Program-made: the position numbers and the translations under genes | In this document: in pieces, positions 1-8,840 of the stretch | Numbering within the stretch: the stretch's first letter is position 1 | Layout of the letters: each line of letters opens with the position of its first letter | NCBI GenBank assembly: GCA_020848545.1 | Contig: JADLHZ010000022.1 | Span: 54,949-118,948, forward strand | Direction: 5' to 3' | Length of the DNA stretch: 64,000 nucleotides | Source of the DNA: Deltaproteobacteria bacterium | GTDB lineage: Bacteria > Myxococcota > JADLHZ01 | Notes under the pieces: generated by a model | Database searches by the model: none | What the model was told of the DNA's origin: nothing | Seen by the model: only the letters and a program-made list of their open reading frames with translations

Positions 1-380
1 AGGCCCACTTGGCTGCCCATGGTCAGCAAGTTGTCGAGCGCGTTGTCGGACATCGTGAACGGCACGTAGGGCTTGCGAAAGCGCATGAAGGGAAAGCCGC
101 TCGTCTGTACGTAGTGCTTCGGCGGAAAGAGCGCGAAGTGGTGCCCGGCGTGGTGGATCTTCTGGATGAACTCGAGGCCCGGCAGCGACGAGTGGTAGAG
201 CACGCCGTGGACCAGCCACTCGCCGAGCGAGCAGAGGGGCACCGTGAACAAGGCGCCGCCGACGATAGCGCCGAGCGTGCCGCCAAACTGGGCCATGGCG
301 ATGCACGCCGCGCCCCACGCCGTCAGCACCGAGAGGCCAAACGCCCACCGCTTCTTCGAGACCGTGATCTTGTCGCGCAC
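1..380 (-). CDS. Fatty acid hydroxylase / sterol desaturase superfamily protein (C-terminus beyond window)
   Basis: Only the first ~126 codons lie in the window; the gene runs off the left edge. I chose the GTG at 380 because GGAGG lies six bases upstream and the reading frame is open from there. After a hydrophobic N-terminal stretch (about residues 12-45) come the histidine clusters of membrane di-iron hydroxylases: GEWLVHGVLYH and IHHAGHHF, followed by FPPKHYV. This family hydroxylates or desaturates lipids, sterols or carotenoids at the membrane. The pattern of His spacing fits the fatty acid hydroxylase superfamily; the substrate cannot be told. It is divergent from the methyltransferase at 456, with 75 bases between them. 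Confidence 0.75.
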   Translation of the reverse strand, partial: MRDKITVSKKRWAFGLSVLTAWGAACIAMAQFGGTLGAIVGGALFTVPLCSLGEWLVHGVLYHSSLPGLEFIQKIHHAGHHFALFPPKHYVQTSGFPFMRFRKPYVPFTMSDNALDNLLTMGSQVG

Positions 381-455
381 GCAGCGCCTCCAAAAGCCCT
401 GGGAACACCGCGTTATCGGCGCGCCGTGGAGGGCCGTCCTGCCGATATTGGTGGT

Positions 456-1337
456 ATGGCCGACGCCCTCGCCCGCGCCGAAGCGATCGCCCTCCCCGAG
501 AGGAAGGCGCCGCGCTCGCTCATCGCGGCGGTGAACGCCCTCTTTCGCGCCGCCGAGACCGAGCGGCCGGACGCGATCCTGCGCGATCCCTACGCCCGCC
601 GCTTCGCCGAGCGCGACGGCAAGGTCGCCCTCGTGCGCTACGGCCGCTTCTTGCTGCCGGCGCTCGGCCGCGCGATCGACGAGCTGTGGACGGCGCACTG
701 CGTCCGCCATGCGAGCATAGACGCCCTGGTCATCGACGCGCTCGCGGCGGGCTACGAGCAAGTCGTGATCATCGGCGCCGGCTACGACATGCGCGCGTCG
801 CGGATCGGCGCGGCGTTTCCGCGCGTGCGCTGGTTCGAGGTCGACCTGCCGGCGACGATGGGCGCGAAGTGGGAGCAGCTGGCGAACGGTGCCAGGGACT
901 GGCGCGACGTGCTTCGCGTCCCGCTCGACTTGAACGTCGACTCACTCTCCGCCGAGCTGCGCCGCGCCGGCCTACGCAGGGATCAAAAGACGCTCTTCGT
1001 CTGCGAAGGCCTCATCCACTACTTGCCGCTCGCGCGCTTGAACGCGTTGCTCGCCGCCATCGCCGAAGTCGCGCCACGCCGCCGCCTCGCGCTCTCGTTC
1101 ATTCGCAGCGAGATGTACGCGAGCCGCGGCGGGTTGTTCGTGCGCCTCGTGCAGACGCTCAAAGAGATCCCACGCCTGCACTTCTCGCCGCCGGCCCTCG
1201 CCGCCTTGCTCGCGACGCACGGCCTCCAGCGCTTTCGATCGTGGACCGCCGCCGAGCAAGTCCGCGGCTTCGCGCGCGCGGCCGAAGGTCGCCCGTTGCG
1301 TCTGAGCCAAGACGTCGCTATCGCCGAAAGCCTCTGA
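456..1337 (+). CDS. Class I SAM-dependent methyltransferase, TIGR00027/PPM1-like family
   Basis: A 293-residue protein. The SAM-binding glycine motif GAGYDMR is at residues 107-113 and the acidic strand end EVDLP at 128-132, the hallmarks of the leucine carboxyl methyltransferase-like family known as TIGR00027. The N-terminal segment with DPYARRF (44-50) is also typical of that family. Length matches the usual 270-310 residues. The open frame continues upstream to the window edge, but the ATG at 456 gives the standard family N-terminus. The stop at 1335-1337 overlaps the probable start of the downstream permease. Many members act on polyketides or small acids; the substrate here is unknown. 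Confidence 0.85.
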   Translation: MADALARAEAIALPERKAPRSLIAAVNALFRAAETERPDAILRDPYARRFAERDGKVALVRYGRFLLPALGRAIDELWTAHCVRHASIDALVIDALAAGYEQVVIIGAGYDMRASRIGAAFPRVRWFEVDLPATMGAKWEQLANGARDWRDVLRVPLDLNVDSLSAELRRAGLRRDQKTLFVCEGLIHYLPLARLNALLAAIAEVAPRRRLALSFIRSEMYASRGGLFVRLVQTLKEIPRLHFSPPALAALLATHGLQRFRSWTAAEQVRGFARAAEGRPLRLSQDVAIAESL

Positions 1338-3883
1338 TCGCCCTCTTCCGTCTCCTCTCTTTGCGTCACGTCGTTGCGTCGCCGCTGCGCTCGGCGCTCC
1401 TCGTCGTGTCTGTGGCGCTCGGCGTCGCGAGCTACGTGGGCAACACGGCCGCGAGCCGGTCGATCCTCAGCGCGTTCCTGGCGCTCGCGCGTGACGTCTC
1501 GGGCAAGGCGGACCTCGTCGTCGACAGCGCGGGCGCCGGCGTCGACACCGGGCTCGTCGAGGAGATCGCGAAGGCGCCTTCCGTGGCGCACGCCGCGGCG
1601 ATGCTCGAAATCGTCACGACGACCGTCGCGCCGCCGCGCACGATGCTCGTCCTCGGCCTCGACTTCTTCGGCGATCGCCACTTCATGCCGATGAAGATCG
1701 ACGCCGGCGACGATGTGCTCGACGACCCGTTGGCGTTCGCAAACGATCCCTACGCGCTGCTCATCACCCGCTCGCTCGCCGCGCGCTCCGGCGTCGGCGC
1801 CGGCGGCAAGCTCGCGCTGATGACCCCGGCCGGCGCCAAGGACTTCCACGTGCGCGGGATCCTCGCCGACGAGGGCATCGCGGCGATCTTCGGCGGCGAC
1901 CTCGCGGTGATGCTGAGCGACGCCGCCGAGATCGCCTTCGGCCGGATCGGCAAAGCCGATCGCGTGCTCGTCGCGCTGAAGCCCGGCGCCACCGAAGCGC
2001 AGGCGACCGCCGAGATCACGCCGCTGCTCGCCGGCACGGCGTCGATCGGCAAGCCGAAGGACCGCACGAAGAACTTGGCCTCGATGGCCGCGCCGATGCG
2101 GCAAGGGCTCGGCCTCGCCGGCATCATCGCGCTCGTCGTCGGGATGCTGCTCATCTTCTCGGCGGTCAGCATCGCCGTCGCCCGGCGCAAGCGTGAGCTC
2201 GGCACGCTGCGCGCCCTCGGCGCTTCGAACGCGATGCTGATCGCCGCGATCGTCTTCGAGACCTTGCTGCTCGCTGCGGCCGGCGGCGTGCTCGGCGTGT
2301 GGCTCGGACGCTCGCTCGCAGAGGCCACGCTGGCGCAGACCGCCCCGAGCCTCAGTCGCTTCTACGCGCCGGTCGCGCCGCCGCCTCCGGTCGTCGACGC
2401 CGCGCTCGCGTTCGCCGGCATCGCGCTCGGCGTGCTCGTCAGCTTGCTCGCGTCATGGCTCGCCGCCCGCCGCGTCGTTCGCTTGGATCCAGTGGAAGCG
2501 CTGCGCCGCCTGCCCGCCGAGCCGCCGCGCGTGCGCCAGCGCGTGACCGCCGCGTTCGGGGTGGGAGCCGGCGCCCTGGGCATCGCGCTCTCGCTCGTCG
2601 GCACCTCCGACGCCGCCGGGATCGGCGTCTTCGCGTTCATCGCGGCGGGCGTCCTCTTGATGCCCACCTTCCTCGCCGCGATCGGCGGCGTCGGCGCCCG
2701 GGTCTTCGAGCGCGTGCTCGGCCTCCCAGGGCGCCTCGCGGTCGACTATGCCCGCCGTGATCCCACGCGCAGCGCCACCACCGCCGCCGCGCTGATGATC
2801 GGCGTCTCGGCGAGCATGTGCATCGGCGCCTGGGCCGTCTCGCTCGAGCGCTCGATGATGCGCTGGGTTGAGCAGGCGCTGCCCTCGGATCTCTACGTCA
2901 CCGCCGGCTCGCCGGTGAACGACGAGCGCAACGTGCCCTTCACTCTCGAAACGATGACCGCGCTCGCGGAGCTCGACGGCGTCCGCTTGGTGACGGCGTC
3001 ACGCACGCTCGCGATCGATCTCGACGACGCGCGCCTGCCGATCCTCGGCATGGACGCCGAGGACTACTATCGGCGCAGCGACCCGTCCTTGGTGCGCGGC
3101 GGCCCGAAGCCCATCGACGGCGCCGCCATGCACGCCGCGCCGCTGCTCGTCCTCTCCGAGAACGCCGCGAGCCGCCTACACCTCAGTGTCGGCGATCGCG
3201 TGCGGGTGCACACCACGTCCGGCGCACGCGAGCTACGGGTCTACGCCATCGCGGTCGACTACACCTCCGACAGCGGCATCGGCATGATGGATCGCCGCTG
3301 GCTAAGAGAGCTCTGGGGCGACTCGCTCGTCGACACGATCGCGATCGAGGTGAAGCCCGGCAGCGATCGCGCAGCAGTGGCGGACCGCATCCGCGGCCTG
3401 CTCGGCCGAAACGTTCCCTTGTTCGTCGTCTCCGCGGCGGAGCTGCGCGCCGAGATCAAGAAGGCGCTCGGCGACTTTCTCGGCGTCTTTCACGCGATCG
3501 ACTTGCTCGCGTTGATCATCGCTGCGCTCGGCGTCGCGTCGGCGATGGTGACGGCAGTCGCCGATCGCGTGCGCGACATCGCCGTCCTGCGCGTCATCGG
3601 GGGCGATCGCGCGCAGATCGCACGGTGGACGGCCTCCGAGGCCGCGTACCTCGCAATCGCCGCGGCGCTCTTTGGCGCGATCGTGGGTTGGCCAATGGGC
3701 TACGTGTTCGTGCGCGTGTTCGGCGCGGCGAACACCGGCTGGATCGTCGACTACGTGTTCCCGCTGCGGGACGCCGCGTTGGTCGCCGGCGGCTGCGTGG
3801 CGCTCGCGGCCTCGATCGGGGCGATCGTCGGGTATCGCGCGGCGACGGCGGCTTCGTTCGCGGACACGCTGCGGGTGGAGTAA
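1334..3883 (+). CDS. FtsX-like ABC transporter permease, two-domain
   Basis: About 849 residues with two FtsX/MacB-type permease modules. The N-terminal helix LLVVSVALGVASY is followed by a large extracytoplasmic region, three helices with the conserved RRKRELGTLRALGAS loop, then DPVEALRRLP, a second periplasmic domain and three more helices ending with the DIAVLRVIGGDRAQ loop. This layout resembles LolC/LolE- or MacB-like lipoprotein or export permeases. No ATPase gene is adjacent, so its partner must be elsewhere. The start is uncertain: no ATG fits. A CTG at 1334 overlapping the upstream TGA gives a sensible N-terminus; a TTG at 1361 is the alternative. Coupled to the methyltransferase by position. 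Confidence 0.85.
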   Translation: MIALFRLLSLRHVVASPLRSALLVVSVALGVASYVGNTAASRSILSAFLALARDVSGKADLVVDSAGAGVDTGLVEEIAKAPSVAHAAAMLEIVTTTVAPPRTMLVLGLDFFGDRHFMPMKIDAGDDVLDDPLAFANDPYALLITRSLAARSGVGAGGKLALMTPAGAKDFHVRGILADEGIAAIFGGDLAVMLSDAAEIAFGRIGKADRVLVALKPGATEAQATAEITPLLAGTASIGKPKDRTKNLASMAAPMRQGLGLAGIIALVVGMLLIFSAVSIAVARRKRELGTLRALGASNAMLIAAIVFETLLLAAAGGVLGVWLGRSLAEATLAQTAPSLSRFYAPVAPPPPVVDAALAFAGIALGVLVSLLASWLAARRVVRLDPVEALRRLPAEPPRVRQRVTAAFGVGAGALGIALSLVGTSDAAGIGVFAFIAAGVLLMPTFLAAIGGVGARVFERVLGLPGRLAVDYARRDPTRSATTAAALMIGVSASMCIGAWAVSLERSMMRWVEQALPSDLYVTAGSPVNDERNVPFTLETMTALAELDGVRLVTASRTLAIDLDDARLPILGMDAEDYYRRSDPSLVRGGPKPIDGAAMHAAPLLVLSENAASRLHLSVGDRVRVHTTSGARELRVYAIAVDYTSDSGIGMMDRRWLRELWGDSLVDTIAIEVKPGSDRAAVADRIRGLLGRNVPLFVVSAAELRAEIKKALGDFLGVFHAIDLLALIIAALGVASAMVTAVADRVRDIAVLRVIGGDRAQIARWTASEAAYLAIAAALFGAIVGWPMGYVFVRVFGAANTGWIVDYVFPLRDAALVAGGCVALAASIGAIVGYRAATAASFADTLRVE

Positions 3884-3891
3884 CCCCGACC

Positions 3892-4647
3892 TCAGAACGA
3901 TCGTCCCTGCGCGCCGTCGACGACCACGCACGATCCCGACACCCACGACGCCTTCGGCGAAGCGAGGAACGCGACCACGTTCGCGACCTCTTCGGGCTTG
4001 CCGAAGCGGCCAAAGGGAAACTCGTGCTTCAAGAAGTCGGCGATGCCCTTCGGATCCGCTTGTTGGCGCCGCTCCCAGCCGCCGCCCGGAAACAGGATCG
4101 ATCCAGGCGCCACGCTGCACACGCGCACGTTGTCCTTGGCGAGATCGCGCGCCATCGCTTTCGTGAGGCTGATCTCCGCCGCCTTCGCGACGTTGTAGCT
4201 CGGCGCGCCGCCGGCCTCTTTGCCCCAGATCGACGTGACGTTGACGATGACGCCGCCGCCCTTCGCACGGAGCTGCGGCAGCACCGCGCGCGAGCAGCGA
4301 AACGCCGGCCACAAGTTGCGATCGAGCGCGGCCGCGAAGTCGGCGTCGTCGACTTCAGAGAAGTGGCGCGCGCCGGAGCCGCCCACGTTGTTCACCAAGA
4401 TGTCCGCGCCGCCGGCAGCGCGGGCTGCTTCGATCAACGCGTCGACGCCCGCAGCTTGGGTCACGTCCGCTTCGACGGCGATCGCCTGCGGGCCGATCTC
4501 GGCGGCCGCCTTCGCCAGCGTCTCCTTGCCCCGAGCGCAGAGGACGACGCGACAGCCTTCGTTCGCCAACGCGCCGGCGATCGCGCGGCCGATGCCGCGG
4601 CTCGCGCCGGTCACGATCGCCAACTTGCCGTGGAGCTCGAGATCCAT
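3892..4647 (-). CDS. Short-chain dehydrogenase/reductase (SDR, FabG-like)
   Basis: 251 residues, the standard classical SDR length. The cofactor motif TGASRGIG is at 13-20, NNVG at 86-89, and the catalytic Ser139, Tyr151 and Lys155 (YxxxK) are all present. Arg40 after the second strand suggests NADPH. The C-terminal SWVSGSCVVVDGA is typical of FabG/3-oxoacyl reductase-like enzymes. Its ATG is one base after the TGA of the DUF2330 gene (TGAGATG), so it is the last gene of the leftward operon starting at 8826. The substrate cannot be deduced; a role in that secreted-protein operon is only inference from position. Confidence 0.9.
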   Translation of the reverse strand: MDLELHGKLAIVTGASRGIGRAIAGALANEGCRVVLCARGKETLAKAAAEIGPQAIAVEADVTQAAGVDALIEAARAAGGADILVNNVGGSGARHFSEVDDADFAAALDRNLWPAFRCSRAVLPQLRAKGGGVIVNVTSIWGKEAGGAPSYNVAKAAEISLTKAMARDLAKDNVRVCSVAPGSILFPGGGWERRQQADPKGIADFLKHEFPFGRFGKPEEVANVVAFLASPKASWVSGSCVVVDGAQGRSF

Positions 4648-4648
4648 C

Positions 4649-6277
4649 TCAGCGCGCCCGTCGCCGCCGGCGCAGCATCAGCACCAGCGTGCTGAGCACC
4701 ATCGCCGATAGCCCACCGTCGCTCGCGCCGCACGCGCAGCCCGCGTTCTTGCGATTCGACGCCGCCACCGCGTCGGCGATCGGCCGCCGGTTGTCCTTGA
4801 CGACCTCGCCGAAGCCGCTCGTCGCCATCTGCACGATCTCGAGCGTCGCCGTCGTGTCGTTGCCGGCGGTGAGCGGCCACGTCGTGCCAGAGCCGCGCAC
4901 GATCGATCCGTCGCTCAAGATCACGCGCCACGGCGCGGTCGCATTCGTGACCACGGGGTTGCACTCGATCACGCGCTCGGCGGTGTGGACGTTCGAGAGC
5001 GTGGGAAGATCGGGGTTGTAGTCGAACTCGGGATCGACGGTCATCTCCGGCGCCGAGAGCGTGGAGTAGAGACGCGTGACGTAAGGCAGTGAGTCGACGA
5101 CCGCTTGCGTGTCGAGCATCGGCTTCACCACGTTCGTGCGAAACGCCGCGAGCAGCGCCGGCCCGTCTTCGAGCTTCACGCTGCCGGCGACGCCGCAGCC
5201 GCCGCAGTTGATCCACTGCGTGAGCGTCATGTTCTGCGGCGCGTTCATGAAGTCGTCGAGCGTCTCCTCGACGCCGTCCCAGCTCGAGAACTGCAAGAGC
5301 GCCTTGGCCAGCTGCGCCGTCTTTCCGGTCCAATCCTGGGCCTCGACCGTGAGCCACTGCGTGCGCTCGTTGTCGCGCACGACGATGTTCTTCAGCGTCT
5401 CCGCCGACTGCGCGTACTCGGTGACGAAGCCTTGGCCGCCGGCTTCGTCGGCGGCGAGATCGACGACGGCGGCGTAGTTCGACGCGCCAGTGAGCCAATT
5501 GATCGCTGCGTCGTTCAGCACGAGGTGCCGGTAGTTGATCGGCACCGAGCGCTTTTGCCCGAGCACCCAGACGAGCACGCCCATGTTGTCCTGCGCAGCG
5601 ACGGCCGTCAGCTTGATCGGGATCATCGGGCGATCGTCTTGGAAGGTGAGCGCCACCGGCCGAATGTCACCGGCGTCCGAGGTCTTGGTCAGCCGAAACG
5701 CGATCAGCAGATCGCCCTGCTCGAGGTAGGGACGGATCAACGCCGGGCCGACGGCGGTGACGTCGTAGCCGTTCTGGGTCAGCCACTCGACCGCAACCTG
5801 CGCCTTGTCTGCGTGCGCGACGTTCACGCGGATGACTTCGTAGTCGTAGGGGCCGACGCTGCCCTGCGCGACGACATCGACCGGCGCCGACGGATTCGCG
5901 CTGCCGCCGGCAGAGTCTTCCGACGCGTTGCCGGCCAGGCTCACCTGCGCGCGGCGATTGCTCGTGGCGCAGTTGCCCTCGATGCGCGTGGTCAGGCGAT
6001 AGGACGGGTTCGTCGCAAACTGCAGCCGCGTGAACGCGCTGTTCGACGACACGGCGACCGTTGGCACGCTTGGCACCGGCAGCACCCAAGAGAACTTCTC
6101 GGCCGGGCCTTGATACAAGATCTGCACGACGCTCGTGACCGAGCCGTCGGCGTTCTTGGCGAAGATGATGCGCTCGGCCGCTTGGTTCACCGACTGGGTC
6201 TGCGAGCAGAAGAAGCCGCCGCAAGCGTCGGCCACGCGCGGCACGGCCAGAAGAATCACAAACGCGAAGATCCTCAT
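4649..6277 (-). CDS. DUF2330 domain protein with MYXO-CTERM-type surface-sorting tail
   Basis: 542 residues. An N-terminal signal peptide (residues 1-18, cleavage near ADA) precedes CGGFFC, the start of the DUF2330 domain found in myxobacteria and relatives. The body is rich in beta strands. The last 30 residues hold a Cys motif (AGCACG), a hydrophobic helix and an arginine run (LRRRRRAR), which fits the MYXO-CTERM sorting signal thought to anchor proteins at the myxobacterial surface. The ATG at 6277 has GGAGG five bases upstream, which decides the start over longer frames. It follows the haem lipoprotein gene by 11 bases. Function of DUF2330 is unknown. Confidence 0.88.
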   Translation of the reverse strand: MRIFAFVILLAVPRVADACGGFFCSQTQSVNQAAERIIFAKNADGSVTSVVQILYQGPAEKFSWVLPVPSVPTVAVSSNSAFTRLQFATNPSYRLTTRIEGNCATSNRRAQVSLAGNASEDSAGGSANPSAPVDVVAQGSVGPYDYEVIRVNVAHADKAQVAVEWLTQNGYDVTAVGPALIRPYLEQGDLLIAFRLTKTSDAGDIRPVALTFQDDRPMIPIKLTAVAAQDNMGVLVWVLGQKRSVPINYRHLVLNDAAINWLTGASNYAAVVDLAADEAGGQGFVTEYAQSAETLKNIVVRDNERTQWLTVEAQDWTGKTAQLAKALLQFSSWDGVEETLDDFMNAPQNMTLTQWINCGGCGVAGSVKLEDGPALLAAFRTNVVKPMLDTQAVVDSLPYVTRLYSTLSAPEMTVDPEFDYNPDLPTLSNVHTAERVIECNPVVTNATAPWRVILSDGSIVRGSGTTWPLTAGNDTTATLEIVQMATSGFGEVVKDNRRPIADAVAASNRKNAGCACGASDGGLSAMVLSTLVLMLRRRRRAR

Positions 6278-6288
6278 CGTTGCCTCCG

Positions 6289-6693
6289 TCAATCGTTCGG
6301 TGCGCCACGCGCGATCCACGCGCGGATGATCGCCTTCCACTCGTCGCTCAAGGTCCCATATTCCGGCGGCGGCATCACGTCCGAGTGGCCTTCGTGCTTC
6401 TTCGCCGACTCTACCGGCGTGCCGAAGAGCTTGTCGATCAAATAGCTCGCGTCGGGATCGCCCGGCACGACGAGCACGCGCGTGGGCTCGTGCTCGGAGG
6501 GCTTGCCGACCATCCCCGCGTACGACTTGCCGGTGCGCAGATCGAGGCGCGCCTCGGAGTACGCGCTGCCATGGCACGACGAGAACGCGCAGGACGTGGA
6601 GAACACCTCGCGCTGGATGACGCTGAGCTTCGGCTGCTTCGGCGGCGGGCCGCAGCTCGCCAGCGCGAAGAACATGAGCGCGAGCCGGGTCAT
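6289..6693 (-). CDS. Small c-type haem lipoprotein (CX4CH motif)
   Basis: 134 residues. A lipoprotein signal peptide ends at the lipobox LASC (Cys14). A CAFSSCHG motif, i.e. CX4CH rather than CXXCH, is followed by ARLDLRTG, VVPGDPDASYLIDKL and MPPP, a signature I recognise from Myxococcota lipoproteins related to the planctomycete-type cytochrome c domain; the Met is a plausible distal haem ligand. The protein would sit lipid-anchored outside the cytoplasm and could carry electrons. Its ATG overlaps the TGA of the upstream lipoprotein (ATGA), so the two are translationally coupled, and the copper monooxygenase gene is one further upstream. Haem attachment is inferred, not shown. Confidence 0.8.
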   Translation of the reverse strand: MTRLALMFFALASCGPPPKQPKLSVIQREVFSTSCAFSSCHGSAYSEARLDLRTGKSYAGMVGKPSEHEPTRVLVVPGDPDASYLIDKLFGTPVESAKKHEGHSDVMPPPEYGTLSDEWKAIIRAWIARGAPND

Positions 6694-7292
6694 GGCGCTG
6701 CACACCCGGCGCGGCCGTCGTCGGTGCAAGCGGTGTCGCCCGCGGGGCACGTCGGCACGACGGTGAACGTCTTCGTCCACAGCGGCTCGCTCGCGCCGGT
6801 GCAGTCGACGACGGCCGCTTCGAGCTCGAGCGCGGCGCCGTCGAGCGCGGTGCCACTGATCTGCGACGGACAAACGAAGAACACGAGCTGGCCCGTTTGC
6901 TGCCCGCCGCCCGTGCGATCGAGGAGGCCCATCTCGTACTGCTGAAGCCGCAACACCGACGCAGCGCCGGGCTCGCGCAAACGCACCGTCGTCATCACCC
7001 AGCTCGCGCAGACGTTGTCGGTGCGCACATCGAGGTACGCGTGATAGCCGCCTTGCGGGCCCGGGTGCAGCGGCAGCGTGTTCGTGGCGCTCTCGTCGAG
7101 CGGTGTGAAGGTCGTGCCTTCGAGCACGCCGAGCGCGACGTTCGGCCCGGCGACCGCCGCGGCGCAGCCCTGCGCATACGCCGGCGTCGCCGTGCAGCGA
7201 TAGCTCGGCTTGTAGATCGGCAGGTTCGGCTGCGGCTTCGGCCGAGGTCCGCAGGCGTAGAGAGCGATCAGCACGCAGAGCCCCCGCGGCAT
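6690..7292 (-). CDS. Lipoprotein of unknown function
   Basis: 200 residues with a lipoprotein signal (lipobox LYAC, Cys14) and a proline-rich linker after it. I recognise no domain. The mature part has many cysteines (for example CTATPAYAQGC, VFFVCP, VVDCTG, TCPAGDTAC), which suggests disulphide bonds in an extracytoplasmic beta-rich fold. Its start overlaps the stop of the copper monooxygenase gene by one base (TGATG) and its stop overlaps the haem lipoprotein start by four (ATGA). Being locked between these two genes suggests it works with them, perhaps as a structural or substrate-binding partner; this is inference from context only. Confidence 0.75.
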   Translation of the reverse strand: MPRGLCVLIALYACGPRPKPQPNLPIYKPSYRCTATPAYAQGCAAAVAGPNVALGVLEGTTFTPLDESATNTLPLHPGPQGGYHAYLDVRTDNVCASWVMTTVRLREPGAASVLRLQQYEMGLLDRTGGGQQTGQLVFFVCPSQISGTALDGAALELEAAVVDCTGASEPLWTKTFTVVPTCPAGDTACTDDGRAGCAAP

Positions 7293-8239
7293 CAGAAGCA
7301 GTAGAGCGACCCGAGCTCGGTGAGGCGCGGATAGTAGTAGGCGAAGAGGTTGCAGTGCTCTTCGAACTCGACGTGCGGGCCGAACACGATGTCGAAGTCG
7401 AAGGGGTTGTCGAACTCGCACGCGTAGTTCAAGCCGCCGCCGGGCTCGAGCGTGGGCCCGTTGCCGCCGAAGGTCTCGAAGAGCGGCTCGTGCCAGTCGC
7501 GGTTGTCGTAGACAGGATCGGTCACATCACCCGCGGCGTTCGCGAGCGAGACCGTAAAGCGCTTGCCGCGGCTGTGAAAGTGGCCGCTCACCGCCGCGAT
7601 CGTCACTTGCTGCGGCACGGTGCAGAACGAGCTGAACGCGCTCTTCTCGCCGGCGCGCAGGAAGATGTTCCGGTTGTTCGCGAACATCGTGCCGAGCTCG
7701 GCCTGCACGGCGCTTTGCGGAATCGTGTGGAAGTTGATGACGACCTTGCCGCGCCCGAGGTTCGTCTTCTGCGTCGTCGCGTTCACGTAGTGCGTCTGCA
7801 CCATGATGAGCTCGCCGGCTTCCAAGTGCGTGGCGACGCCGTCCGGCAACGTCCACACGAAGGCGCCGTTCTCGGTCTGCTCCTGGCCGTCGGTGAGCTG
7901 CGCGTTGACGATGAGGCCCCAGTCTTGAAACGGCAGGCCGTCCCAGCACCCGCGCTGCACCTGGCCGTCGTCGAAGGGCGACGCGCCACCGCCGGAGGCG
8001 CTCGAAGCGACGCGGAACATGTTCATGTGGTGCGTGCCCGGGTTCTGCGCGATCTGGAACGAGTGCACCCAGGCGTCTTCCTTCACGCGGAAGTAGTAGC
8101 AGTCTTGCAGCTCGCTGCCGGCCGGGACGTCGAAGGGGCCGACTTGCAGCTGGAAGCCGGCGGACGGCTTATTGAGCTTCACGTCGGCCGGCGTCTTCGG
8201 ACCGCACGCGACGAGCATCACGAGCAGCATCCGCTTCAT
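7292..8239 (-). CDS. Copper type II monooxygenase-like lipoprotein (PHM/DBH fold), Met-to-His at the CuM site
   Basis: 315 residues, lipobox VAC (Cys12). The body matches the two-copper peptidylglycine hydroxylating monooxygenase / dopamine hydroxylase fold: GTHHMNMF gives His70 and His71, QTHYVN gives His150 (the CuH set), and GHFHSRG gives His220 and His222 (the CuM pair). The third CuM ligand in PHM is Met in an EMCN context; here the aligned segment reads EEHCNLFAYYYP, so His295 replaces Met. Such enzymes hydroxylate substrates using O2 and two external electrons. Start overlaps the BIG-domain gene (ATGA). Whether it is catalytic or only copper binding is unclear. Confidence 0.82.
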   Translation of the reverse strand: MKRMLLVMLVACGPKTPADVKLNKPSAGFQLQVGPFDVPAGSELQDCYYFRVKEDAWVHSFQIAQNPGTHHMNMFRVASSASGGGASPFDDGQVQRGCWDGLPFQDWGLIVNAQLTDGQEQTENGAFVWTLPDGVATHLEAGELIMVQTHYVNATTQKTNLGRGKVVINFHTIPQSAVQAELGTMFANNRNIFLRAGEKSAFSSFCTVPQQVTIAAVSGHFHSRGKRFTVSLANAAGDVTDPVYDNRDWHEPLFETFGGNGPTLEPGGGLNYACEFDNPFDFDIVFGPHVEFEEHCNLFAYYYPRLTELGSLYCF

Positions 8240-8826
8240 TCGCACACCACGCTGGCGACGCCACGGACGCCGAGAAAAGTCGCGCCGATCGTCACTTGCC
8301 CGACCGAGAAGCACGTGACGAGGCCCGCCATGCTCACCTTCGCGACACCGACGTTGTTCGAGGCCCACGCCGCGCGCGAGCTCACGTCTTCGTCGACGCC
8401 CGATGCGAGCTTCGCCGTCGCGCTGAGCGGCTGCGCGTTGCCTATCTGAAAGCGCAAGGACGCCGGCGCGACCACGACGCGATCGACGTCCGAGGCGATG
8501 ATGTCGACGGCGACGCTGGCCTCGGGACCATGGGGGTGAACCGCCTTCACGTCGATGCGGCCGGCGGCGAGGCCCTTCACTTGCCCGAGCTCGTTGATGC
8601 TCGCTTTCGTCGCATCCGAAACGCTCCACGCGACGAGCTCGTTTTGGTCGAAGGACTGCCCGTTCTCTGCGTTGGCTTCGGCGACGATCTGAATGCGGCG
8701 GCCGACGGCGAGGACCGGCGTCGGCGGGCGCAGCTTCAGGGCGACGACCGTCGGGTTCGGCGGCGGCGGCGGCGTCACCGGGCCGCAGCCAACGAGCCAG
8801 ATCGATAAGATGAACGCACGACGCAC
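8236..8826 (-). CDS. BIG-domain (bacterial Ig-like) lipoprotein
   Basis: 196 residues from the GTG at 8826, which gives a clean lipoprotein signal with lipobox LVGC (Cys14) followed by a Thr/Pro linker. Two Ig-like repeats of the BIG_2 type follow: each has the pattern VAWSVSD...SINELGQVKGLAAGRIDVKA or AAWASNNVGVAKVSMAGLV. Such domains usually serve adhesion or as structural spacers on the surface. It is the first gene of the leftward operon; its TGA overlaps the ATG of the copper monooxygenase gene. An upstream TTG at 8856 is possible but would put an extra polar stretch before the signal peptide. Confidence 0.8.
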   Translation of the reverse strand: MRRAFILSIWLVGCGPVTPPPPPNPTVVALKLRPPTPVLAVGRRIQIVAEANAENGQSFDQNELVAWSVSDATKASINELGQVKGLAAGRIDVKAVHPHGPEASVAVDIIASDVDRVVVAPASLRFQIGNAQPLSATAKLASGVDEDVSSRAAWASNNVGVAKVSMAGLVTCFSVGQVTIGATFLGVRGVASVVCE

Positions 8827-8840
8827 GGGGCCCTGCTCTA

